A stretch of DNA of 58,296 bases from JACKHA01 sp041401985 (GTDB lineage: Bacteria; Planctomycetota; Phycisphaerae; Phycisphaerales; UBA1924): assembly GCA_041401985.1 (NCBI GenBank), contig JAWKTE010000024.1, positions 1-58,296 of the forward strand, given 5' to 3'. Shown here one piece after another: positions 19,594 to 27,212 of this stretch. How positions within the stretch are numbered: the first letter of the stretch is position 1; each line of letters opens with the position of its first letter. The notes under the pieces are model-generated. The model was not told the origin of the DNA and did no database searches. It saw only the letters and a list, made by a program, of their open reading frames with translations. A program made the translations under genes and the position numbers.

Positions 19594-20528
19594 TCCGCCT
19601 CGCCGCCCTCGCCCAGCACCAACCCGTCGTGCGCCAGGAACATCCCCTCCGGCAGTTCCGCCTGCGTCGCCTCGTGGGCCAGGTCGTGCGACATGTGCAC
19701 GAAGTACGTCCGCGCGGCCCCGATCCGCTCGGCGATCGAAACCGCTTGCGAAACGGTCAGGTGCGTCGGGTGGTGCCGATGCCGCAGCGCATCGAGCACC
19801 AGCGTCCGCACGCCCGCCAGTTGCCCCCACGCCTCCGGCGGCACCGCCGACACGTCCGTGCAGTACGCCAACGGGAACGGCCCTGGTGGAACGGGACTCC
19901 GTCCTGTGCCGACGCCGGAGGCGTCGCGCCCCTCCCCCGCGTGCGGGGGAGGTGGCACGCGAGGCTCCGCGAGCGTGACGGAGGGGGTGGCCGAAGACCC
20001 CGCGTGCTCCGCTTCGACGCGATACCCCACGATCGGCAGCCGCCCGTGCAGCAGGCGCACCGGCGTGAACGACACGCCGTGCATCGGCACCGCCACCCCG
20101 GGCTGAACGCGGTTGGCGATCAGCGTCGCCACGAACGAGTCGTTGACGTTCCGGTGCTGGTCGAAGATGTGCTCGTAGACCCGGCGCAGGAACCCGAGCG
20201 TGTGCTCCTCGGCGTACACGTCGATGGCCGCCTTCTGCACCGCGTTGAAGCGGCGCACCTCGTCGAGCCCGAAGGTGTGGTCGACGTGGTTGTGCGTGAA
20301 CAGGATCGCGTCGAGCCGGCGCAGCCGCGCCCGCAGGGCCTGCTGCCTGAAGTCCGGCCCGCAGTCGATGAGCACGGTCCGCTCGTGCCCGCCCGCGTCG
20401 GTCCACCGGATGGCCGCGCTGGTGCGGAGGCGCTGGTCCCGCGGATCGGGCGATGTGCACACCGCGCACTCGCACCCGAGCGCCGGAACCCCCGCCGATG
20501 TGCCCGTTCCCAGGAACTCAAGCCGCAC
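19587..20528 (-). CDS. PhnP-like MBL-fold metallo-hydrolase with repeat-encoded insert
   Basis: About 313 residues from GTG 20528 (MRLEFLGTGTSAGVPALG). Family marks are GCECAVCTSPDPRD, the metal motif THNHVDHTFGLDE, and a late YFVHMSHDLAHE. Members close to PhnP hydrolyse cyclic phosphodiesters. Between the conserved GYRVEAE and PLAYCTDVS blocks (about residues 178-215) there is a low-complexity insert containing PSVTLAEPRVPPPPHAGEG; it is encoded by a palindromic repeat found elsewhere in the window, so the repeat has entered the gene in frame. The insert falls in a loop between conserved segments, so the enzyme may still fold. The stop overlaps the convergent HD gene by seven bases. Confidence 0.82.
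   Translation of the reverse strand: MRLEFLGTGTSAGVPALGCECAVCTSPDPRDQRLRTSAAIRWTDAGGHERTVLIDCGPDFRQQALRARLRRLDAILFTHNHVDHTFGLDEVRRFNAVQKAAIDVYAEEHTLGFLRRVYEHIFDQHRNVNDSFVATLIANRVQPGVAVPMHGVSFTPVRLLHGRLPIVGYRVEAEHAGSSATPSVTLAEPRVPPPPHAGEGRDASGVGTGRSPVPPGPFPLAYCTDVSAVPPEAWGQLAGVRTLVLDALRHRHHPTHLTVSQAVSIAERIGAARTYFVHMSHDLAHEATQAELPEGMFLAHDGLVLGEGGEADQ
19930..19988. repeat. Palindromic repeat family 1, copy inside a coding sequence
   Basis: The 59-base element starts CCCTCCCCCGCGTGCGGGGG and has stems CTCCCCCGC/GCGGGGGAG and CACGC/GCGTG. It lies within the metallo-hydrolase frame and is translated there as PSVTLAEPRVPPPPHAGEG. The stem bases differ from the other copies but still pair. Confidence 0.88.
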
Positions 20529-20631
20529 GGGCGAGCATACGCGCTCGCGCCGCGGCCCCTTTGGGCCGCCGCCGCCCACCCGGTGCCCGCGCCGCCGGTG
20601 GCCGCGGCTCCGGCGAACCCAGGAATTGGGC

Positions 20632-20659
20632 TTGGGAAGCGGGAGCCGATCGGTATACT
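20632..20659 (+). promoter_or_regulatory. Sigma70-like promoter TTGGGA-N16-TATACT
   Basis: TTGGGA (20632-20637), 16 bases, then TATACT (20654-20659) lie 43 bases upstream of the ATG at 20703. It has the same 16-base spacing as the promoters at 2505 and 6182. Confidence 0.55.
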
Positions 20660-20702
20660 GATCTCCCCGGCCGAACCGCCTGGATTGAAGGAGGAGACCA
20701 CC

Positions 20703-21656
20703 ATGACCGCCCGAACCATGCCCGTGGCCGCGCTCGTCGCCGCCGCCCTGTCCGCCGCCCTGCCAAGCGCCGCCTCCGCCCAGGAGGTGCTCGTGCTGTC
20801 CAGCGGCAACGCCACCCTCGACCAGGCCGTGCTCAACGTCCTCGCCGCCCACGGCCTGAACGGCACGCTCGGCCAGCCCTACCACGAGTTCACCGCCAGC
20901 ATCAACCTCTGCGGGTTCGACTGCGTGTACATGCAGGCGAATAACAACTGGTCCGCCGGCAACATGCCCGAGCCGGGCCAGCAGGGCATCGTCGACCTCA
21001 TCAACCGCGGCGGCGGGTTCGTCACCACCGAGTGGTCGGTCTGGAAGTCGTCCGCCGCCACGCTCGAGACCCTCGCCGAGGCCTACGCCGCCGCGCCCGC
21101 AAGCACGTTCAACGCCGCGGCCACCACCACCTACACCCAGGTCACCCCCGACCCCATCGTCTCCAACGGCCTGCCCACCGACTTCACGTTCATGCTCGAC
21201 TCCTTCTCCGGCACGAACAACTCGCTCGTGCCCAAGCCCGGCGCCACCGTGTTCTACTCCAGCAGCGCGCTCGACAACGGCGTCGTCGGCTGGGACTTCG
21301 GCTCCGGGCGCGCGATCCACATCTCCGCCTGCGGCGGCCTCAACGCCCTGAACGACCCCAACTTCGCACGCCTGCTCACCAACGCCATGCGCTGGTCCTT
21401 CGGACGCCCCCGCACCTGCATCCCGGACATCACCACCGGCGCCGTCGCCGGCCAGCCGGGCTACGGCGTGGCCAACTGCGCCCTGAACAACGACGACTTC
21501 TTCTACTTCCTGGCCCAATTCGCGGTGGGCAACGCCGCCGTGTGCGACCTGACCACCGGCGCCGTCCCCGGCCAGCCCGGCTACGGCATGCCCAACGGCA
21601 TCATCAACAACGACGATTTCTTCTACTACCTCGCCCTCTTCGCCGCCGGCTGCTGA
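20703..21656 (+). CDS. Exported dockerin-tailed protein, amidotransferase-like fold
   Basis: 317 residues. ATG 20703 has a strong AAGGAGGAG. The signal peptide (MTARTMPVAALVAAALSAAL...ASA-QE) precedes a region starting EVLVLSSGNATLDQ, with DCVYMQANNNW and IVDLINRGGGFVTTEWSVW, which has the same layout as the protein at 1410-2447 and suggests a shared ThuA/amidotransferase-like fold without visible catalytic residues. The tail is unusual in cysteine content: lead Cys in CIPDI, a Cys in VANCALNN where others have PNG, a Cys in AVCDL, and the terminal AAGC. The first two extra cysteines could bridge. Confidence 0.83.
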   Translation: MTARTMPVAALVAAALSAALPSAASAQEVLVLSSGNATLDQAVLNVLAAHGLNGTLGQPYHEFTASINLCGFDCVYMQANNNWSAGNMPEPGQQGIVDLINRGGGFVTTEWSVWKSSAATLETLAEAYAAAPASTFNAAATTTYTQVTPDPIVSNGLPTDFTFMLDSFSGTNNSLVPKPGATVFYSSSALDNGVVGWDFGSGRAIHISACGGLNALNDPNFARLLTNAMRWSFGRPRTCIPDITTGAVAGQPGYGVANCALNNDDFFYFLAQFAVGNAAVCDLTTGAVPGQPGYGMPNGIINNDDFFYYLALFAAGC

Positions 21657-21743
21657 GCCGCCCGCCGCACACGGCCCAACCAACCGGGCCCCAACGCGCC
21701 GGTGCGGGTCACCCGACCCCCGCCGCGTGGCCGATGCACGGGC

Positions 21744-23381
21744 ATGAACGCCATCGCCCGCGCCATCATTGCGCTCGCCATCCCGTTGCTCTCGTTCGCC
21801 CCGGCCACCGCCCAGCCGGCGCACTCGTTCTCCGCCCGCGGTGTGCTCTCGCCCGAGGACACCGCCGGCACGATGGGCCGCTATTTCGACACCTACACGA
21901 TCGACACCCCCGTCGCCGCCGGGCAGTGGATCGTCGCCAAGGTGACCACCACCGGATTCGATCCGATCGTGGAGATCCAGATCGGCGAGCACCGCGTGGC
22001 CGCCGACGACGCGCAGGGTTCGCGCGTCGTGGCCATCGCCCAGTGCGCCGTCCCTGCCGACAGCCCCTCGTTCCGCGTGGTCGTCTCTTCGTGGAAAGAG
22101 GGCGCCACCGGCGTGTATGACGTCGAGGTCGAGGTCCGCAGCGATTACACCTGGTTCGGCATCGCCCCCATCGCCCAGGCCACGCCGGATGCGCCCATCC
22201 AGGGCTACCTCGACAACACCGACCCGGTCGTGAACCAGCGCCACGTCGAGGTCTACTCGCTGGCCACCGATCCGGGGCTGTTCTACGACATCGTCGTGGA
22301 CGCCGGGCTGGACGCCGCGGGCCAGGCGCGGTTCGACCCGGTGCTGCACGCCCTGGTGGCCGGCGGCGAGGAACTCTTCAGCGACGATGCGCTCGAGGCC
22401 ATGCCCGACGGCGCCATCGCCAGCCGCGTCGACAGGTCGCACATCCGCTTCTTCTCCCCGGCCGCCGAACGCCTCACGCTGGTGGCCCGGGCCTTCCACG
22501 CGGGCACGGGCGGGCCATACACCCTGCGGGTCACGCGCACGGCCCCGACGATCTATGCCGTGGCCGTCGGGTTCGATCACTACGTCAAGGCCTCGGAACT
22601 CTCGGAGTGCTCAAACGACGCCCGCCGGATGATCGAGTCGCTGCGCCGGCTCGGGTTGCGCGACGAGAACGCGCTGCTGCTGCACCAGCCCGACGGCCCG
22701 CGCGTCCGCGACCTGGCGGGCAACGAGGTCTCCAGCACGCGCGACGCGATCCTCGACACGCTCCACGCGTTCGGGCAGCGGATGGGCCCGTACGACGTGC
22801 TGGTGTTCTTCTACTCCGGTCACGGCGGGCGCGGGCGGGCCGCGGCCCTGGACCCCACCGACCCCGACGGCCTGACCGAGTACCTGGCCCTGGCCGAGGG
22901 CACGCGCCTGCTCGACAGCGAACTGGGCCAGGCCCTGCCGAGCAACACGCGGGTGCTGACGATCATCGACTCGTGCTTCTCCGGCGGGTTCGCGCGGGAC
23001 GTGGTCGACAGGCCGGGGCGGGCCGGCATCTTCGCGTGCACGGAGGACGCGACGAGCCTGGTCTGGCCCGGGCACGGCGGGGGGTACCTCGCGCCGCTGT
23101 TCGAGGAGGCCGTCTCCGATCGCGGGCGATACGGGGGGGCGGCCGGCGACTACCCGGCGGACGTGGACCGCGACGGCGTGCTGACGCTGGCGGAACTGAG
23201 CCTGTACCTGCAGCGCCGGTACCGCGAGGTGATCGACCAGGGCGCGGGCGGACGCCCGCCGGCCACGCCCAGCCTCGACAACTCGCGCCACATCGACACG
23301 GGCCAGTTCCCGGGCTGGCAGCATCTGGTGGTGGATCGGTCGGGGCTGGGGCCGTTCGACCCGGTGTTCATGTGGCGGTAG
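21744..23381 (+). CDS. Exported caspase-like (C14) cysteine protease with EF-hand loop
   Basis: 545 residues from ATG 21744; an upstream ATG at 21702 gives no signal peptide. A signal sequence (AIIALAIPLLSFAPATA-QP) is followed by a PPC-like beta domain up to about residue 270. The peptidase C14/metacaspase p20 domain starts at TIYAVAVGFDHYVKASEL, with the catalytic His360 in FFYSGHGGRGR and Cys411 in IIDSCFSGGFARD. At residues 473-484 lies DVDRDGVLTLAEL, a good EF-hand calcium loop, so calcium control as in metacaspases is plausible. The protein has no dockerin or PEP tail although its neighbour does. It probably acts outside the cytoplasm; targets are unknown. Confidence 0.86.
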   Translation: MNAIARAIIALAIPLLSFAPATAQPAHSFSARGVLSPEDTAGTMGRYFDTYTIDTPVAAGQWIVAKVTTTGFDPIVEIQIGEHRVAADDAQGSRVVAIAQCAVPADSPSFRVVVSSWKEGATGVYDVEVEVRSDYTWFGIAPIAQATPDAPIQGYLDNTDPVVNQRHVEVYSLATDPGLFYDIVVDAGLDAAGQARFDPVLHALVAGGEELFSDDALEAMPDGAIASRVDRSHIRFFSPAAERLTLVARAFHAGTGGPYTLRVTRTAPTIYAVAVGFDHYVKASELSECSNDARRMIESLRRLGLRDENALLLHQPDGPRVRDLAGNEVSSTRDAILDTLHAFGQRMGPYDVLVFFYSGHGGRGRAAALDPTDPDGLTEYLALAEGTRLLDSELGQALPSNTRVLTIIDSCFSGGFARDVVDRPGRAGIFACTEDATSLVWPGHGGGYLAPLFEEAVSDRGRYGGAAGDYPADVDRDGVLTLAELSLYLQRRYREVIDQGAGGRPPATPSLDNSRHIDTGQFPGWQHLVVDRSGLGPFDPVFMWR

Positions 23382-23467
23382 CCCAGGGCCCGGCGGTATG
23401 CTGGCGCGCGGGAGGCGGGCGTGCGCCGGTTCGCGCGTGCCACGCGTCCCGTGACGAAAGGCAAGCC

Positions 23468-23746
23468 ATGTCGAGGACCGATGGTGGGCGCGGGCCGCGG
23501 GGCGTGATGGTCGCAGGAGCGATCGGGCTGGCGCTGGTGGCGGGGATGGTGGGGGCGGGCGTGGCGAACGATCCGGAACCGACGGTGGTGGGGATCACGG
23601 CCATCGGTGAGCAAGGCCCGGTGCTCATTCGAATCTGGAGCGACGGACGGATGGAGCAGGCGTACCTCGTGCCTGGCGCGACACCGGGGCGAATGGACAC
23701 AGGCGAGTGGGTGCCCGTGGAGACACGCGGGCGTCGTCGAGACTGA
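23468..23746 (+). CDS. Small exported or membrane-anchored protein of unknown function
   Basis: 92 residues. ATG 23468 follows GAAAGG. A hydrophobic segment (GVMVAGAIGLALVAGMVGAG, residues 13-32) is either a signal peptide or an anchor. The rest (TVVGITAIGEQGPVLIRIW ... QAYLVPGATPG) reads like a small beta domain. I do not recognise the family. It is 86 bases after the caspase gene and 31 bases before the sulfotransferase gene, all on the same strand. Confidence 0.55.
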   Translation: MSRTDGGRGPRGVMVAGAIGLALVAGMVGAGVANDPEPTVVGITAIGEQGPVLIRIWSDGRMEQAYLVPGATPGRMDTGEWVPVETRGRRRD

Positions 23747-23777
23747 GAGCCTGCTTGTTCGTGCTACCGTTGCTCGC

Positions 23778-24587
23778 ATGGACGACTCCGGGCGGGTTGA
23801 GGTCTGCTGGCTGTTCTCGATGACGCGGAGCGGGTCGTCGGTGGCGGCGTACGCGGCGGCGTGGCCCTGGCGGGTTGCCGTGGCCGACGAGGTCCTCACG
23901 TCGTTCGAGGACCGGACGAAGGAGCCGTACTGCTATCCGGCGGAGCAGGCGGAGCTGCGGTCGCTGTACGAGGCGAGCGGGAAGCGGCTGACGCCCGAGG
24001 TGTGCGCCCTGGCCGAGGTCGTGTTCGCGAAGATCGCGCGGCGTGAAGACCCGGCGGCGACGCGGGTGGTGTCGAAGCACCCGCACACGCTGATCGGCGC
24101 CGACGAGTTCCGGGCCGCGCTGCCGCGGCATCGAGCGGTGCACCTCTTGCGGAACCCGCTGCACCGGCTCAACAGCATCTACCGGCGGGGGTGGCACGCG
24201 ATCGAGGGCGAGGGGTTCGACCTCGAGCGGTTCAAGGCGGTGGCGCGCCGTTGGGAGGCGGGCGAGCATCGGGTGGTGTTCGACGATCTGAAGCGCGATC
24301 CCGCCGGGTTCTTCGGGGCGATGTGGCGGGCGTGGGGCTGGGCGTATGGCCCGGAGCATGTTGAGGCGGCGGTCGAGTACCAGAAGACGCGGTACCACGC
24401 GAGTTCGGCGAAACTGAGCCCGAAGAAGAGGCCGGAGCGCCTGTACTCGGAGGCGCGGATGGCGCTGCCGCGCGAGGCGGTGGAGGCGTACCTGGGCGAT
24501 GGGTACGTGCGTGGCCTGATGGAGCGTGTTGGTTGGGAGACGCGTGCGGAGGCGTATGTGGATGGGGAGGGGGATGGGGGGGAGTAG
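23778..24587 (+). CDS. Sulfotransferase family protein
   Basis: 269 residues from ATG 23778; earlier in-frame starts add only Arg-rich sequence. The 5'-phosphosulfate-binding loop is FSMTRSGSSVAAYAAAW (about residues 13-29) and the 3'-phosphate-binding segment is HLLRNPLHRLNSIYRRGW (about 126-143), both in the expected order for a PAPS-dependent sulfotransferase. Acceptor is unknown; in planctomycetes such enzymes may sulfate polysaccharides or lipids. A bisphosphate nucleotidase that could remove the by-product PAP lies at 39405-40415. The C-terminus is acidic (DGEGDGGE). Confidence 0.75.
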   Translation: MDDSGRVEVCWLFSMTRSGSSVAAYAAAWPWRVAVADEVLTSFEDRTKEPYCYPAEQAELRSLYEASGKRLTPEVCALAEVVFAKIARREDPAATRVVSKHPHTLIGADEFRAALPRHRAVHLLRNPLHRLNSIYRRGWHAIEGEGFDLERFKAVARRWEAGEHRVVFDDLKRDPAGFFGAMWRAWGWAYGPEHVEAAVEYQKTRYHASSAKLSPKKRPERLYSEARMALPREAVEAYLGDGYVRGLMERVGWETRAEAYVDGEGDGGE

Positions 24588-24596
24588 GTCGTGGAT

Positions 24597-24636
24597 GTGA
24601 CGGAGTGACGGAGTGACGGAGTGACGGAGTGACGGA
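24597..24636 (+). repeat. Five tandem copies of the octamer GTGACGGA
   Basis: Five perfect 8-bp units lie between two convergent genes. The array is too short and too uniform for a CRISPR. It looks like a slippage-prone microsatellite. Confidence 0.9.
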
Positions 24637-24669
24637 GTGGCAAGGTGGCAGAGGGAAGGAGGCAGCGGC

Positions 24670-26406
24670 CTACGCCGTGGGCTTCGCGTCGGCGTCGACC
24701 AGTTTGATCGACTTCCACTTGCCGCGGCCGAAGCGCCAGAGGAGGGCCGAGCCGAGGGCCATGATGTAGAGCGAGGCGCCGATCCAGGGGCCGAGGGAGC
24801 CCAGGTGCGGGGCCAGGTCGATGAGCAGGTGGCCGAGGCCGATGATGCAGGTCCAGGCGAGGATGACGGTGACGACGCCGGGCCAGATCGTGTCGCCGGC
24901 GCCGCGGAGAGCGCCCGAGAGGGTGATGGCCAGGGCGTCGAAGAGTTGGAAGACCGCGGCGGCGATCATGACCGAGGCGCCGATGCGGACGAGCGCGTCG
25001 ATGCGTTCGGGCTCCAGCCCGTCGTCGACGAACACGCGGACCATCTGTTCGCGCAGCGCGACGAACGCGAGGGCGCACAGGCCCATGTAGGCGAGTGTGA
25101 CCGAGAGGCCGAGCCACGCGCGTTTGGCGGCCAGGTCCGGGCGTCCCATGCCCATGCACTTGCCGACGATGGCGGTGACGGCGATCGACATGCCCATCGC
25201 CGGCATGAACGAGAGGTGCATGTAGCGCAGCGCGATCCACCCGGCGGTGTTGTGCAGGACGGGGTCCTCGCCCGCGGCCTCGCCCGCCTTGGGCAGCAGG
25301 CCCGACATGAGGTAGCCCCAGCAGAGCATCTCGTTGAGGAACATGAGGGCCGCGGGCCAGCCGATCTTGAGGATGTCGCGCAGGTGGGGGGCCGAGAGGC
25401 GCCAGGCGGCCCGCGTCTTGAAGGCCCGGTTCATGCCCGGCCCGAGGAAGACGCCCAGCGGGATGACGAGTTCGATGCCCGAGCCGATGACGGTGCCCAG
25501 GGCCGCGCCCGTGACGCCCATGGGCGCGAGGTCGATGGTGCGGGCCAGCCACGTGGCGGGCTGGAGGATGCCGGCTCCGGCCCAGTCGGCTGGCACGCCG
25601 TCGCGTCCGTAGATGAGCATGGCGTTGAGGAAGATGTTGAGAACGTTGGCCAGCAGGGCGCAGACCATGATGATGGTGGGCTTGTGGATGCCGTAGAAGA
25701 AGTGTGAGAGCGAGCGGGCCCCGAGCGTGAGGAACGCGCCGTAGCACAGGATGGTGGCGTACTGGGTCTCGAGGGTGCGCAGCGGCTGCTCGTGCCCGAG
25801 CCAGGCGTAGATGTGGGGGAGCAGGGCGACGCCGTAGGGGATCATGAGGATGGCGGCGAAGGCGGAGAGCCACAGGCCGTTCCAGGCGTAGGCGGGGCCG
25901 CGCTCGGGGCGTCCGGCGCCGAGGTTCTGCGAGACGTAGGTGTTGATGACGCCGGTGAGGCCCAGGACCATCGACATGGCGAGCCAGACGGTCATGCCGC
26001 CGTTGCCCTGGGCGGCGACGAGCTGGTCTCCGGCGACGGCCTGGGCGACGCCGTTGATGGTGACTTGGTCGGTGGCGCGTGAGACCATGAAGCCGTCGAT
26101 GAACTGCATGACCGTGTAGGAGGTCATGGTGACGACGGTCGGGGCGGCAATGAGGAGCATCTCGACCAGGGGGTGGCGCGGCTTCTGGCCCGGTGGGGCG
26201 GGGGTTTTGGGCGCGGCGGCGGCCTCGGCGAGTTCGGCGACGTCGGGGGGCAGATCGGTGAGGCCCCGCGATGGTGGGAGGGCGGGGCCTTCGAGCCCGG
26301 CGTAGGACGCGGCGTCGGCGCGCACCTCGCGCGTCGGCGAGGGCGGGGTCTCGGGTGCGCTGGGCAGCGTCCCCGAGTGCTCGGGTTGGGTGGAGGGCTC
26401 GGGCAT
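24670..26406 (-). CDS. MATE family efflux transporter
   Basis: 578 residues, with about twelve hydrophobic segments after a Pro/Ala-rich cytoplasmic N-terminal extension of some 75 residues. The first helix region (HPLVEMLLIAAPTVVTMTS ... QFIDGFMVSRA) and the repeated half with ISGALRGAGDTIWPGV and LNEMLCWGYLM match MATE multidrug or toxin extrusion carriers, which swap Na+ or H+ for organic cations. The N-terminal extension is longer than usual. An inverted repeat and a small gene lie upstream. Substrate is unknown. Confidence 0.88.
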   Translation of the reverse strand: MPEPSTQPEHSGTLPSAPETPPSPTREVRADAASYAGLEGPALPPSRGLTDLPPDVAELAEAAAAPKTPAPPGQKPRHPLVEMLLIAAPTVVTMTSYTVMQFIDGFMVSRATDQVTINGVAQAVAGDQLVAAQGNGGMTVWLAMSMVLGLTGVINTYVSQNLGAGRPERGPAYAWNGLWLSAFAAILMIPYGVALLPHIYAWLGHEQPLRTLETQYATILCYGAFLTLGARSLSHFFYGIHKPTIIMVCALLANVLNIFLNAMLIYGRDGVPADWAGAGILQPATWLARTIDLAPMGVTGAALGTVIGSGIELVIPLGVFLGPGMNRAFKTRAAWRLSAPHLRDILKIGWPAALMFLNEMLCWGYLMSGLLPKAGEAAGEDPVLHNTAGWIALRYMHLSFMPAMGMSIAVTAIVGKCMGMGRPDLAAKRAWLGLSVTLAYMGLCALAFVALREQMVRVFVDDGLEPERIDALVRIGASVMIAAAVFQLFDALAITLSGALRGAGDTIWPGVVTVILAWTCIIGLGHLLIDLAPHLGSLGPWIGASLYIMALGSALLWRFGRGKWKSIKLVDADAKPTA

Positions 26407-26558
26407 GGGGATGGGTTGGGGTACCGGGGGACGGCGCGGGCGCGGCGACGTTGGGTGTCACGCGCGTGCCGTGGCGGGATTGTTGGCCTGCGCGAGGGCG
26501 GCGGCGCGGGGTGGACGGCCCGGTTTCGAAACCGATCGCGCCCGCGCCGAAACAGAAC

Positions 26559-26652
26559 GCGAGCCGGGGCGTCCCCGCCCCGGTTCCTCCCGTTCATTAC
26601 AGGTTGTTCGAGTCACCGAGCGTTCGACCGGGGCGTGGACGCCCCGGCTCGC
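26559..26652. repeat. Long inverted repeat with 26-bp arms
   Basis: The arm at 26559-26584 (GCGAGCCGGGGCGTCCCCGC...) is the reverse complement of 26627-26652 with one mismatch, separated by 42 bases that are AT-richer than the flanks. It lies in a 282-base gap between two - strand genes. No transposase is nearby. It may be a paired palindromic repeat or a strong attenuator. Confidence 0.85.
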
Positions 26653-26688
26653 GCGCGGGTGCGTGGGCGCGGTCGGTCGCAAACGCGG

Positions 26689-27003
26689 TTACTTGGACGG
26701 GCGGCTCCACTTGCCCAGGGGGTCCTCGAAGCCGGCCGGGCGGATCGGCTGGGCCCGCCCGAACTTGGAGCCGGGGCGGGGGGCCTGCTGGGTCGCCTGC
26801 TTGGCCTGCTCGCGCTGGGGCTGGGGGTTCTGGGCGCCGGGGTTGGGCTGTGAGGTCGGGGTGTTGGGCTGTCCCGCGGGGCGATCCTGCGGCTCGGGCG
26901 GCGTCTGGGCGTCGGTGTCGCGCTGGCGGAGGGCCTCGCGGGAGCGGTCGAGCTTCCCGAGGATGGCGCGGACTTCGTTGAATGCCTTCTGTGGCTGGCT
27001 CAT
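26689..27003 (-). CDS. Small Pro/Gln-rich protein of unknown function
   Basis: 104 residues. I chose ATG 27003 because GGGGAG lies about eight bases upstream; the longer frame adds only low-complexity sequence. A short helical head (MSQPQKAFNEVRAILGKLDR) is followed by a disordered stretch rich in Pro, Gln and Asn, then a basic tail (FGRAQPIRPAGFEDPLGKW). No family recognised. It is divergent from the ABC gene that starts at 27213. Confidence 0.55.
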   Translation of the reverse strand: MSQPQKAFNEVRAILGKLDRSREALRQRDTDAQTPPEPQDRPAGQPNTPTSQPNPGAQNPQPQREQAKQATQQAPRPGSKFGRAQPIRPAGFEDPLGKWSRPSK

Positions 27004-27212
27004 CCGGGTGGCTCCCCTCAAGTCCGGTCGATATCGGGCCGGGGCGGGGGGAACTTGGACGCGGTGGTTCGGATTCGGGGGCGGCGGGGTAAAGTCGTGC
27101 GGGTTGTGATGGACAGGCGAGGGCGGCGTGCTGGTGCGGCGCACGAATCGCGTTGACAGGGCGGATGCGGACGTGCCGCACGGTTGCTCGGGGTGAGTGC
27201 GGAGATCGCGGC

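Noticed and set aside
19905..19995. The metallo-hydrolase read as two genes separated by the repeat
   Set aside because: The frame is open through the repeat and conserved family blocks continue on both sides without a start or ribosome binding site.
24597..24636. Octamer array considered as a CRISPR
   Set aside because: Units are 8 bp, contiguous and without spacers; no cas genes are near.
26689..26995. Pro/Gln-rich + strand frames across the small gene
   Set aside because: They lack a ribosome binding site and any recognisable structure; the - strand frame has a good start.
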